A DNA stretch of 64,000 nt from Pontibacter russatus (GTDB taxonomy: Bacteria; Bacteroidota; Bacteroidia; Cytophagales; Hymenobacteraceae). Both the position numbers and the translations under genes were made by a program. The stretch lies in assembly GCF_009931655.1 (NCBI RefSeq), contig NZ_CP047984.1, positions 3,303,001-3,367,000 of the forward strand, in the 5' to 3' direction. Under the pieces are notes generated by a model. That model was given only the letters and a program-made list of their open reading frames with translations. It was not told the DNA's origin and did no database searches. Below are positions 56,134-63,928 of the stretch, one piece after another (position 1 is the stretch's first letter; each line of letters starts with the position of its first letter).

Positions 56134-57077
56134 TTGAACAAAGCAACCTACACCCATCTGATCAAGCAGAAAGCACAAGAACTGGGCTTCATGTACTGCG
56201 GTGTTTCCAACGCAGAGTTTCTGGAGGAGGAAGCGCCCCGGCTGGAGCGCTGGCTGAACCAGCGCATGCACGGACAGATGCACTACATGGAGAACCACTT
56301 CGACAAGCGCCTGGACCCGCGCCTGCTGGTGGAGGGGGCCAAATCGGTGGTGTCGCTGCTGCTGAATTATTTTCCGGAGAAGGGGGGCAACAGCCGGAGG
56401 AGGGCACCTACAGAATTTCGAAATACGCCTACGGCACCGACTACCATTTTGTCATCAAAGACAAGCTGAAAGAGCTGCTGCTATATATAAATGAGGAAAT
56501 AGGAAAGGTGGGCGGCCGCTGCTTCGTAGACTCAGCCCCGGTGCTGGACAAAGCCTGGGCCAAGAGAAGCGGCCTGGGCTGGGTGGGCAAAAACAGCAAC
56601 CTGATCACGCCGCAGGTCGGCAGTTTCTATTTCATCGCCGAGCTCATCATCGATCTGGAACTGGAGCCCGACGGCCCTATCAAGGATTATTGCGGCTCCT
56701 GCACGCGCTGCCTCGACGCCTGCCCCACCGGCGCGATCACCGAGCCTTACGTGGTGGACGGCAGCAAGTGCATCTCATACTTCACGATTGAGCTGAAAGA
56801 CCAGCTGCCGCAGGAGATGGAGGGGAAGTTCGGGAACTGGGTGTTTGGCTGCGATATATGCCAGGACGTGTGCCCCTGGAACCGCTTCAGCAAGCCTCAC
56901 CACGAGCCTGCCTTTGCGCCACACCCGCACCTGAAGGAGATGAAGGCAAGTGACTGGCAGGAGCTGACGCAGGAGGTGTTCTCGCAATTGTTCAGGAAGT
57001 CGGCTGTGAAGCGCACCGGCTATAACGGCTTGCTGCGCAACATCCGTTTTGTGGAGCAGCAAACAGAAGATAAGTAA
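56134..57077 (+). pseudogene. queG: Epoxyqueuosine reductase, frameshifted at a G run
   Basis: QueG reduces epoxyqueuosine to queuosine in tRNA. The reading frame is split: residues 1-84 (TTG start, [34 protein letters not shown]...) end in a wrong frame near 56385, and the correct frame resumes with the [4Fe-4S] motifs [16 protein letters not shown], the CISYFTIE stretch and [13 protein letters not shown]. One added G in the run of six at 56382-56387 restores a continuous protein that reads [20 protein letters not shown]. All catalytic elements remain, so this may be a miscalled homopolymer rather than a real loss. A 64-residue gene converges immediately downstream. Confidence 0.88.
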
Positions 57078-57272
57078 TTATTGGGCTTGCGATCTGGTGA
57101 AGACCCTGTTCAGGATGAGCAGGTACATCCCGGAGAACTGATCGTAGCACCACTGCTTGAGTTGCTGTAACTCTTCTGCTGCCAAAACTTTGAAGGCTTT
57201 TCGCAATTCCTTCTCAAACAGCATTTTATCAAAACTTACTTTTAATAAAATTGTCTTAATATACTCTAGCAT
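57078..57272 (-). CDS. Conserved small hypothetical protein, 64 residues
   Basis: The protein is alpha-helical (MLEYIKTILLKVSFDKMLFEKELRKAFKVLAAEELQQLKQWCYDQF) and recalls a small protein conserved in Bacteroidota, though this is memory. It is cytosolic with no known function. ATG 57272 is chosen over a start at 57323 because a well-formed promoter lies between 57321 and 57351. Its stop directly abuts the queG stop, so the genes converge without a spacer. Confidence 0.72.
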   Translation of the reverse strand: MLEYIKTILLKVSFDKMLFEKELRKAFKVLAAEELQQLKQWCYDQFSGMYLLILNRVFTRSQAQ

Positions 57273-57320
57273 CTTCTTGCGATACACGTTGATAGTTAAA
57301 AGTTTGTCTTTTATACGCAG

Positions 57321-57351
57321 CAAATTTATTGAAGTAAGTAGTCACTTACAA
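57321..57351 (-). promoter_or_regulatory. Promoter of the 64-residue gene
   Basis: On the minus strand TTG (57351-57349), 20 bases and TAAATTTG (57328-57321) fit the -33/-7 consensus. The spacer holds an AAGTGACTACTTACTT dyad that could bind a regulator. Confidence 0.7.
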
Positions 57352-57495
57352 ATTTATGTAAGGTATTTTAGATAATATGTAGTAACTTCTTGTTATGAAA
57401 CACTTTAGAGTTCAAACATTGGGGCAAGACGTGGGAGGCTATAAGGGGAGTTATATATTAACTGCTTGTCTTATAATGCTGGGTGTAGGAAGAAG

Positions 57496-58674
57496 CTAAT
57501 CCCCCGGCTTTGATCGCCACGTTTCCAGTTGCCAGCTTACTCCTGCGGCGCCAAAGGCAAACACCACAAACACCACGCTCATCAGGAATCGCCCGGTTTC
57601 GTTTTCGCTCGTGATAGTGGTGATAAAGGCCTGCTGCAGCACCAGCAGCACACCGAACATCCGAACCGGAAGCGCTGTATGATTCCGCAGCAAAGCTTTG
57701 GCCCCAAAAAAGTACATCGGGTAGAGGAGCAGTATAATCAGCGCATTGTGGAAGAAGGAGAAGAAAGGCTTCACATTTCCCCAGAACAGCAGGAAGCGCA
57801 AGGCAGACATCCTGAAAAAATAGGAGGTATTGTCGCGGACGAACACATATAGCTTCGTGAGCGGAGAGGCGTTAGCGGGAGGCATGATGATCGGTTTGTC
57901 GGAATGGACCAGCAGGCCCTTGTATAGGTAAATCACCTCGCCCTTTTCGTAGGTTTCCACCACCGTGAAAGACTGCAGCAGGTACTGGTCCACAACCAGA
58001 ATGGCCGCAAGCGGCACTGTTATGACGGCCAGCACGAGCAACCGGCGGGCCCGCCTGGTCGGGGCCCCTATATAAACAACCGTGATCACGTACGCCATAT
58101 AGGCCACCACCGCTATGAAGCCGTTTGGCCTGACCAGCGCCACATACAGCAGCACCGGGAGCGCCCACAGCGATTGCCTTAGAGAACCTGCCTTCACGAC
58201 AATATAAAACCCAAACATCAGCAGGCTTATATACAACGACTCTGTCATCAGAAAGGCGTGGAAAAGCTGCAGGTCGTACCATATAATCAGCAGAAAGGTA
58301 GCCAGGGCAGGAGCGAGCGCATTGCCCGCCAGTAGTTTGGTGGTACGGTAAAAGTAGATAGTGGCGATGCCCGAGAGCAAGGTCTGCACAACAATGACCC
58401 CTTTCAGGCCGAGCCCCAGCTTAAACAGCAAGGCGAGAAACAGAGGGTAGCCCAGGTACTTGATATAATAGTTGTTGGCGAAGTGAAACTCACCGGCGAT
58501 GGAGTGGGCATAAGTCAGGTACTCCCGGGAGTCGTCGGTGGTGCGGACGCCGTACTTGAAGAACAGCACCGTGTGCAGCACCGCCCAGAGCAGCGCCAGT
58601 GCCACCTGTATGCGGCTTTCGGTTGTGGTGCTTAGCTGAACTCTGGGCAGCAGCGCTTGTAACTTATTGGGCAT
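57496..58674 (-). CDS. Multi-span membrane protein, GT-C (ArnT/PMT)-like glycosyltransferase
   Basis: The 392-residue protein has about ten membrane helices and an acidic pair in the first periplasmic loop (VRTTDDSREYLTYAHSIAG), the usual catalytic or metal-binding position of GT-C enzymes. Other marks are NYYIKYLGYPLFLALLF and LVRPNGFIAVVAYMAYV. GT-C enzymes transfer sugars from polyprenyl-phosphate donors in the periplasm. The specific substrate is unknown. No neighbouring glycan genes are seen. Confidence 0.72.
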   Translation of the reverse strand: MPNKLQALLPRVQLSTTTESRIQVALALLWAVLHTVLFFKYGVRTTDDSREYLTYAHSIAGEFHFANNYYIKYLGYPLFLALLFKLGLGLKGVIVVQTLLSGIATIYFYRTTKLLAGNALAPALATFLLIIWYDLQLFHAFLMTESLYISLLMFGFYIVVKAGSLRQSLWALPVLLYVALVRPNGFIAVVAYMAYVITVVYIGAPTRRARRLLVLAVITVPLAAILVVDQYLLQSFTVVETYEKGEVIYLYKGLLVHSDKPIIMPPANASPLTKLYVFVRDNTSYFFRMSALRFLLFWGNVKPFFSFFHNALIILLLYPMYFFGAKALLRNHTALPVRMFGVLLVLQQAFITTITSENETGRFLMSVVFVVFAFGAAGVSWQLETWRSKPGD

Positions 58675-58740
58675 GGTTTGTGTTGAAACTGCGTAAAAGT
58701 AAGATAATTTAAACGCGCATCTAAAACCTTATAACGCCGC

Positions 58741-59376
58741 ATGTCCCTGTTCCGCCTCCTGTTCAGATTGCTTCCCTGGGTGCTCATCGTCATCGCTGGT
58801 GTTTTTTTCTGGCGCATCTTCGGGAGCTTTTTCAACAAGCCCGAGGAGAAGAAGGAGCCGGAGGTGGTGGTTAATTTCAACACGGTATTAACTTCGGTGG
58901 AGGATTTGGGGCGCATGGAGCTGGTGCGCTACAATTTTAAGGATGTGGTGGAGTACGAGAAGTCCGTCTCCCGCTTTATTCCGAATTCCAAGCTGGTGCT
59001 CATCGTGTCGGGCGAGGCGGTGGGCTGCGTGGACTTTTCCAAAATAACGCAGGCCGATATCCAGTTTCAGGGCGATACGCTGGTGCAGGTGGCCCTGCCC
59101 GCCCCCGAAATCTGCTATTACAAAGTGGACCACAGCAAATCCAAGGTTTTCAGCAAAGAGAACACGTACTTTCAGGATGCGGAACTGGTGGAGGAGGGGT
59201 ATAAATACGCCGAGCAGAACGTGAAGAAGGCGGCCCTGAACTCCGGTATCCTGCGCCAGACCACCATGAACGCCGAGAAAATCCTGAAGCCCATGCTGGA
59301 GGAAATAACCGGCCGCCGCGTCGTGCTGGTGCCCCAGCGCAAGATTGGAAATCCGCAGCTCCCGCCGAAGCGGTAG
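58741..59376 (+). CDS. DUF4230 membrane protein
   Basis: The 211-residue protein has one N-terminal membrane helix (LLPWVLIVIAGVFFWRIFGSF), then a periplasmic DUF4230 region (residues about 45-205: VLTSVEDLGRMELVRYNFKDVVEYEKS, NSKLVLIVSGEAVGCVDFSKI, PAPEICYYKVDHSKSKVFSKENTYF). The domain is of unknown function and common in Bacteroidota. It starts 66 bases from the divergent GT-C gene. Its stop is followed one base later by the TGATTGCTGG repeat that begins the recX-flanking arm. Confidence 0.85.
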   Translation: MSLFRLLFRLLPWVLIVIAGVFFWRIFGSFFNKPEEKKEPEVVVNFNTVLTSVEDLGRMELVRYNFKDVVEYEKSVSRFIPNSKLVLIVSGEAVGCVDFSKITQADIQFQGDTLVQVALPAPEICYYKVDHSKSKVFSKENTYFQDAELVEEGYKYAEQNVKKAALNSGILRQTTMNAEKILKPMLEEITGRRVVLVPQRKIGNPQLPPKR

Positions 59377-59492
59377 TTGATTGCTGGTTGTTGGTTGTTG
59401 AATGGCTCAATGGTTGATTGAGATGAGCTATATATAAACCGCACCGCCCGCAACTCTCTAACTCTTTAACCTTATAGCTTTCTAACTCTCTA
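59377..59492. repeat. Left arm of the recX-flanking inverted repeat (stop-codon-linked copy 5)
   Basis: From just after the DUF4230 stop to the recX stop, this stretch starts TTGATTGCTGGTTGTTGG. The core at 59398-59445 matches the inverted sequence at 60071-60118 at 47 of 48 positions. The remainder (CTCTCTAACTCTTTAAC type) also has a partial inverted counterpart. Confidence 0.75.
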
Positions 59493-60008
59493 ACTACCTT
59501 CCAGCCCTTTCAGCGCGTCCTGCACCAGATCGTTTTCATAGCCTTTGCTCACCAGGAAGTACGTCAGCTTCTGGCGGCGCAGGAAGGGGTTCTTCTCTTT
59601 TTCGGTGGCGTTCTTTTTCTCCAGCAGGCCCAGCAGGTTTTGCTCATATACCTCCGGGTCAATTTCCTTCATGCCCTGCTTGATGCAGTAGTCGGAGATG
59701 CCTTTGCTTTTCAGGCCCTGCGTTATCTTGCGGCGGCCCCACTTTTTCAGGCCGTACTTGCCGCGCACGTAGCTCTGCGCATAGCGTTCCTCGTCAATCA
59801 GCTTCTCCTGGCTCAGGCGCACAATCAGCTCTTCCACATCGTCCGGCTCCAGGCCATAGGTATATAGCTTGTCACGCACTTCCTGCTGCGTGCGCTCCTG
59901 GTAAGCGCAGTAGGCCGCCGCCTTCACCAAGGCTTCTTTGGGTGTATAATGCTTCTGCTTCTTTTCTCGGTCCAAATCTGAAGTGATTGATGCCTCTAAT
60001 ATAAACAA
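59490..60008 (-). CDS. recX: Regulatory protein RecX
   Basis: RecX binds RecA filaments and limits their activity. The 172-residue protein consists of the RecX three-helix repeats: ALVKAAAYCAYQERTQQEVRDKLYTYGLEPDDVEELIVRLSQEKLIDEERYAQSYVRGKYG, followed by KWGRRKITQGLKSKGISDYCIKQGM and the third repeat. It starts with TTG at 60008. In many bacteria recX lies beside recA; here it is 27 kb away and enclosed by inverted repeats. Both flanks are non-coding. Confidence 0.92.
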   Translation of the reverse strand: MFILEASITSDLDREKKQKHYTPKEALVKAAAYCAYQERTQQEVRDKLYTYGLEPDDVEELIVRLSQEKLIDEERYAQSYVRGKYGLKKWGRRKITQGLKSKGISDYCIKQGMKEIDPEVYEQNLLGLLEKKNATEKEKNPFLRRQKLTYFLVSKGYENDLVQDALKGLEGS

Positions 60009-60021
60009 TACGCGCCGGAGC

Positions 60022-60190
60022 TTGAAAGTTAGAGACTTAGAAAGTTAAATAGTTAGAGAGTTGAGAGGGAGGTGCGGTTTATATATAGCTCATCTCAATC
60101 AACCATTCAGCCATTCAACTATCAAACAACTCAGCAACCAGCAATCAGTAATTAAAAACCAGCAACCAACACAATCAACCAAAAATCCTG
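60022..60190. repeat. Right arm of the recX-flanking inverted repeat
   Basis: Between recX and the EamA gene, this stretch reads inverted to the left arm: GAAAGTTAGAGAC.., then the 48-base core (60071-60118), then CAACAATCAGC-like and ACCAGCAATCAG sequence. It also holds a second ACCAGCAACCAA copy near 60160. Confidence 0.75.
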
Positions 60191-60221
60191 ACCTTTGCAG
60201 CTTTGAAGAGAAAACAGGCCA

Positions 60222-61094
60222 ATGCTTTCGAAGGGAGTACAATACATGCTGCTGTCTACGCTGTTCTTTTCGCTGATGAACGTCTGCGTGAAGCTGGTGT
60301 CGCACCTGCCGGCGGCGGAGGTGATCATGTTCCGGTCCGTTATCTCGCTTATCATCAGCTACGCCTACCTGCGCCGCGCGAGCGTGAGCGTGTGGGGCAC
60401 CCATCATATATGGCTGGTGGCGCGGGGAGTGGCGGGGGCCACAGCGCTGCTCCTTTTCTTTAACACGCTCCAGCACATCCCGCTGGCCACGGCGGCCATG
60501 GTGCAGTATATGGCTCCCATCTTCACGGCTGTCCTGGGCATCTTTATCGTGAAGGAGCGGGTGCGGCCCTGGCAGTGGGTGTTTTTCGGGCTGTCGTTTG
60601 GCGGCGTGCTGGTGATTGAGGGCGTGGAGACAAGCGTGGACCCGTTTTACCTGTGGCTGGGCGTGCTGAGCGCCGTTTTCTCCGGCATCGCCTACACCAT
60701 CGTCCGGAAGCTCAACACGAAAGAGCACCCGCTGGTTATCATCTTCTACTTCCCGCTGGTGACGCTGCCGGTGGTGGGTATATATAGCCTGTTCAATTGG
60801 GTGCAGCCCGAGGGCTGGGACTGGACACTGCTGTTGCTGGTGGGCCTGCTCACGCAACTGGGGCAGTACTACATGACAATGTCGTACCAGACGGAGGAAA
60901 TCTCCAAAGTGGCCAACCTTAACTACATCGGGATTATATATGCGCTGCTGCTGGGCTACTTCCTTTTCGGGGAGCTGTTCAATGTGTGGTCGTATATGGG
61001 CATGGCGTTGGTGCTGCTGGGCGTGGCGCTGAATGTGCGCTACAAAAACCGACTGGCAAAACGGGAGGCGCTGGCGCAAAAAGTACTGCGGTAA
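60222..61094 (+). CDS. EamA/DMT-family transporter
   Basis: The 290-residue protein is a ten-helix drug/metabolite transporter with two EamA halves. The first half contains MLLSTLFFSLMNVCVKLVSHLPAAEVIMFRSVISL and ATAAMVQYMAPIFTAVLGIFIVKERV, the second ILGVLSAVFSGIAYTIVRKL-type sequence and ANLNYIGIIYALLLGYFLFGELF. Function is export or exchange of small metabolites; the substrate cannot be inferred. The 3' end (RYKNRLAKREALAQKVLR) is copied, in decayed form, at 62445-62516. Confidence 0.88.
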   Translation: MLSKGVQYMLLSTLFFSLMNVCVKLVSHLPAAEVIMFRSVISLIISYAYLRRASVSVWGTHHIWLVARGVAGATALLLFFNTLQHIPLATAAMVQYMAPIFTAVLGIFIVKERVRPWQWVFFGLSFGGVLVIEGVETSVDPFYLWLGVLSAVFSGIAYTIVRKLNTKEHPLVIIFYFPLVTLPVVGIYSLFNWVQPEGWDWTLLLLVGLLTQLGQYYMTMSYQTEEISKVANLNYIGIIYALLLGYFLFGELFNVWSYMGMALVLLGVALNVRYKNRLAKREALAQKVLR

Positions 61095-61273
61095 AATTGT
61101 TCGCGAAGCCAGGTTAAGAGAACAAGTAACCGGGCATTTGTTATATTGCTTCTGGCGCATGGTATATGCGTTGTCCCGGCTGCGGCTGTCTGCCGAAGCT
61201 GGCAATAAATCGTATGCCTGTGTGTGCTGTTTGCAGGGCGGGCGCGATGTTCACGCAGCATTAGCTGAAAAAT

Positions 61274-61281
61274 TATTTTTG
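61274..61281 (+). promoter_or_regulatory. Possible -7 box for the CAX gene
   Basis: TATTTTTG matches TAnnTTTG and is 20 bases before the start codon. No TTG lies at the expected -33 position. Confidence 0.4.
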
Positions 61282-61301
61282 ACGTTTCACAAATAGATAA
61301 A

Positions 61302-62378
61302 ATGAGAGCATTACTTCAGTGGACGACTATCATCCCGCTACTGGCCTGGCTGCTGTTTTTTTCCGGGCTTATATATGACAGCACCCTCTTCCAGCTGGTA
61401 GCGAGCGTACTGCTTATTTTCAGTGTGATGTCGGCGGTACACCACTCCGAAATAATCGCGGAGCGGGTGGGCGAACCTTACGGTACCATCATCCTGGCCA
61501 TCGCGATAACGGTTATCGAGGTCTCCATCATCATATCCCTGATGATGTCAGAAGGGCAGGGAGCTGCCTCGCTGGCCAGAGACACCGTATATGCGGCCAC
61601 CATGCTTATTCTGAACGGCATCGTCGGGCTTTGCCTGTTAATCGGCAGCATCAAGCATTACGAGCAGGATTTCTCCAAGCCTTCTGTCACCATTGCGCTG
61701 GTTTCGCTTATATCTATTATTGTTTTCACGCTGGTGTTCCCCACCTTCACAGAGAGCGTGGCGGGTTCCTATTATTCCAACCCCCAGCTTGTTTTCGCTT
61801 CTATTGCCTGCCTGGTTATATACTCCTGCTTCTTATTCGCGCAAACCCGGAAGTACCGGCAATACTTTCTGACGGTTGGCAAAGACGAAAACGAGGAAAA
61901 AGCAGTTCCCATCGTCATCACCAACAGGATGTTTTTCACGAGCCTGGTGTTCCTTCTTGTTTGCCTGGGGATTGTGGTGCTGTTGGCCAAAACGCTCTCG
62001 CCCACCATCGAAAGCATTATTACCAGCTACAGCCTTCCAAAGACCTTGGTGGGTATTGTCATCGCAGCCATTATTCTACTGCCCGAGGGCATTGCCGCCA
62101 TCAACGCTGCCAGAAACAACCGGCTGCAGACCAGTTTAAATCTGTCGCTCGGCTCGGCCCTGGCAAGTATAGGCCTGACCATCCCGAGTGTGGCCATCGT
62201 CTGCATCCTCTATGATTTCAAAATCATTCTGGGTCTGGACATCAAATCTATCATCCTGTTAGGGCTGTCCGTGTTTACAGTGATGCTGTCGTTGAACAGC
62301 GGCAAGACAAATGTGGTGTACGGCGTGGTGCTGCTCGTGAACCTGTTTGCCTTTATATTCCTGATGATATACCCTTGA
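61302..62378 (+). CDS. Calcium/cation:proton antiporter (ChaA/CAX family)
   Basis: The 358-residue membrane protein matches the ChaA-type CAX exchangers. Each half carries the alpha repeat with acidic residues: HHSEIIAERVGEPYGTIILAIAITVIEVSIIISL and GIVIAAIILLPEGIAAINAARNNRLQTSLNLSLGSALASIGLTIPSV. About eleven helices are visible. It extrudes Ca2+ or Na+ against protons. It follows the EamA gene by 207 bases and has its own -7-like box. A decayed copy of the EamA 3' end lies just downstream. Confidence 0.9.
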   Translation: MRALLQWTTIIPLLAWLLFFSGLIYDSTLFQLVASVLLIFSVMSAVHHSEIIAERVGEPYGTIILAIAITVIEVSIIISLMMSEGQGAASLARDTVYAATMLILNGIVGLCLLIGSIKHYEQDFSKPSVTIALVSLISIIVFTLVFPTFTESVAGSYYSNPQLVFASIACLVIYSCFLFAQTRKYRQYFLTVGKDENEEKAVPIVITNRMFFTSLVFLLVCLGIVVLLAKTLSPTIESIITSYSLPKTLVGIVIAAIILLPEGIAAINAARNNRLQTSLNLSLGSALASIGLTIPSVAIVCILYDFKIILGLDIKSIILLGLSVFTVMLSLNSGKTNVVYGVVLLVNLFAFIFLMIYP

Positions 62379-62683
62379 TGAAGAAAACAACGCCATGCAG
62401 GAGCGGTATATAGGCAACGCAGGTTTTGTTTATATATAAGCGAGGTGCTGATACGCGCTACAAAACCGGCTGGCGAAGCGGGAGGCGCTGGCGCAGGAAG
62501 TTGTTGCGATAAAGTAGTTTGGAAAGCAGAATTATATGGATAAGTGGCTGCCGCTTTATATATTGCTTATATTATATAGTATATGCGTTAGCCCATTTAC
62601 GATTATCTACCTGTATTTAGATGGCTAAACGTAATAACTTCATATATCCACTAGTTGTGTGTAATTTATAACAATAAAAAATA
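62379..62683. other. AT-rich boundary with a gene fragment
   Basis: These 305 bases hold a decayed EamA 3' fragment (62445-62516) and then very AT-rich sequence with repeated TATATA up to the next gene. A GTTAGCC at 62587-62593 resembles the core of an integron recombination site (GTTRRRY). Confidence 0.55.
62445..62516 (+). pseudogene. Decayed copy of the EamA gene 3' end
   Basis: The segment matches the last 60-70 bases of the EamA gene at 61036-61094, including GGGAGGCGCTGGCGCA exactly. Restoring one A in the ACAAAACC run would give RYKNRLAKREALAQEVVAIK and a stop, parallel to RYKNRLAKREALAQKVLR. The CAX gene lies between the two copies. Confidence 0.75.
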
Positions 62684-63067
62684 ATGGCAAGAAATGTAAT
62701 TATAAGAAAAAGGTCAGGCGGTATACTGTTCTTTGAGATTTTTGCTTTATCAATTTTCCTAAGTGTGCTTATTGTTCAAACTTATAAAATCAATTGGGCT
62801 TGGGGTGTAGTTGCTTTTATCGTTTTAACTTATGCCATTGTAGAGCTATTTTTCAGAGTAAAAGTATTTAGATATATCTTCTCCGTCTTGTTTTCTATGG
62901 TTTGGGGAGCAATTGTTTTCTCATTTACAAAAGGAATGGACGAAGCATCAGGACAAACATCTGGTCTAATAATGGGCTCAATTGGATTCTTGTTTGGCCT
63001 TTGGGCGCACCGTGACGAGTTTAGATTTAACAAAGACGCCAAAGTGGTTAATGTTGAGAGAAGATAA
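62684..63067 (+). CDS. Small membrane protein, 127 residues
   Basis: The product is an AT-rich, probably transferred gene. It has about four hydrophobic segments (FFEIFALSIFLSVLIVQTY, WAWGVVAFIVLTYAIVELFF, YIFSVLFSMVWGAIVFSF, GLIMGSIGFLFGLWA) and a charged C-terminus. No family is recognised. It ends 2 bases before the next gene, and both are AT-rich compared with the rest of the window. Confidence 0.75.
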   Translation: MARNVIIRKRSGGILFFEIFALSIFLSVLIVQTYKINWAWGVVAFIVLTYAIVELFFRVKVFRYIFSVLFSMVWGAIVFSFTKGMDEASGQTSGLIMGSIGFLFGLWAHRDEFRFNKDAKVVNVERR

Positions 63068-63069
63068 GA

Positions 63070-63546
63070 ATGAACAATATCGCCTTTAATTACAGATTAA
63101 TTGAAGAAACTTTCGACATAGCTGAAAAAGCCATTCTTGACAAGTCAAATATTGTTCAAATCATCTATAACGACTTTGACTGTACAACTTTTGATAGCAA
63201 TAATAAAGCGACTTTGGACAGTTTAGCAGGTAACGCTATTATTTACTGTATTTGGTCAGGGAAAACACCAGCCGACTTTTCACCTAAATATATCGGTCAT
63301 GCTGGAAAATTAATATCAAGACAGAGAATAAGGAATCACCTATCTAAAAAGCATTTAGCGACAGGCGCTCAACTTGACAGAATAAAATTAGAATTAGAGA
63401 ATAAAAACAGTATTGGTCTGTCTTACTTAATAATTGAGCCAGATTACATGAGGAAACCTCTTGAAGATTGGCTCATAAGCAAGCATTCAGGCTTACTTGA
63501 ATGGAATCAGGTTGGAAAAAGAAAAACTACACACAACAACGTGTAA
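63070..63546 (+). CDS. GIY-YIG nuclease-like protein
   Basis: The 158-residue protein resembles a GIY-YIG endonuclease domain: the first strand AIIYCIWSG (56-64), KYIGHAGK (73-80), an arginine-rich helix RQRIRNHLSKKH (84-95), the likely metal-ligand glutamate in PLEDWLI (130-136) and Asn in EWNQVGKR (144-151). Spacing is stretched relative to UvrC-type domains, so the call is moderate. Its last five codons (HNNV, stop) lie inside an attC-like hairpin, as is common for integron-cassette genes. It is probably co-transcribed with the membrane protein, 2 bases upstream. Confidence 0.65.
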   Translation: MNNIAFNYRLIEETFDIAEKAILDKSNIVQIIYNDFDCTTFDSNNKATLDSLAGNAIIYCIWSGKTPADFSPKYIGHAGKLISRQRIRNHLSKKHLATGAQLDRIKLELENKNSIGLSYLIIEPDYMRKPLEDWLISKHSGLLEWNQVGKRKTTHNNV

Positions 63547-63596
63547 ACGTCAGCTTCGGCCGACGGCCTCGCCGTCGTTTATACAAGACGTTAAAC
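63531..63596 (+). other. attC-like recombination site (integron cassette end)
   Basis: The sequence has a core-like GTTAAAC at 63590-63596 that fits GTTRRRY, an ACACAAC at 63531-63537 as a weak opposite box, inner arms GTGTAAACG and CGTTTATAC that pair with one wobble, and a central GC-rich hairpin. The overall size (66 bases) and the overlap with a stop codon are typical of attC sites. The left box fits poorly, so this is a candidate only. Confidence 0.5.
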
Positions 63597-63636
63597 GTAA
63601 CTCTAATCCAGCAAGTCATATAGATGAGTTTGAAGA

Positions 63637-63655
63637 GTTACCAATATTTGGTAAC
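63637..63655. promoter_or_regulatory. Likely ParD operator
   Basis: GTTACCAA TAT TTGGTAAC is a perfect 8-base inverted repeat 22 bases before the antitoxin start. Antitoxins of the RHH type usually bind such sites to repress their own operon. Confidence 0.6.
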
Positions 63656-63676
63656 TTCGATATGAAATTTAAAGCT

Positions 63677-63928
63677 ATGGGACGTAACACATCGGTATCA
63701 TTGGGAAATTACTTTGAAGATTTTGTTGAAAACAGAATCTTGGAAGGACGTTACAAAAATGCGAGCGAAGTTATTCGAGCCGGGCTTCGACTTTTGGAGG
63801 AAGAAGAAAACAAAGTTCAGGCATTGAAGAATGCAGTTCAGGAAGGGATTGAGAGCGGAATTGCGAAAGACTTCGATGCAAAAAGCCATTTAGAGATGTT
63901 AAAGGCCAGGAAAAGAAAAAATGGCTAA
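63677..63928 (+). CDS. parD: ParD-family ribbon-helix-helix antitoxin
   Basis: The 83-residue protein has an N-terminal ribbon-helix-helix DNA-binding part (MGRNTSVSLGNYFEDFVENRILEGRYKNASEVIRAGLRLLEEEE) and a charged C-terminal toxin-binding tail (VQALKNAVQEGIESGIAKDFDAKSHLEMLKARKRKNG). This is the ParD pattern. ATG 63677 is chosen because the RHH motif starts there; MKFKAM at 63662 is an alternative. It overlaps the ParE-like gene by 8 bases, as normal for type II toxin-antitoxin pairs. Confidence 0.9.
   Translation: MGRNTSVSLGNYFEDFVENRILEGRYKNASEVIRAGLRLLEEEENKVQALKNAVQEGIESGIAKDFDAKSHLEMLKARKRKNG

Noticed and set aside
60099-61205. 368-codon minus-strand frame
   Set aside because: It is antisense to the EamA gene, has a low-complexity His/Gln-rich composition and no domain, so it is a shadow of the real plus-strand gene.
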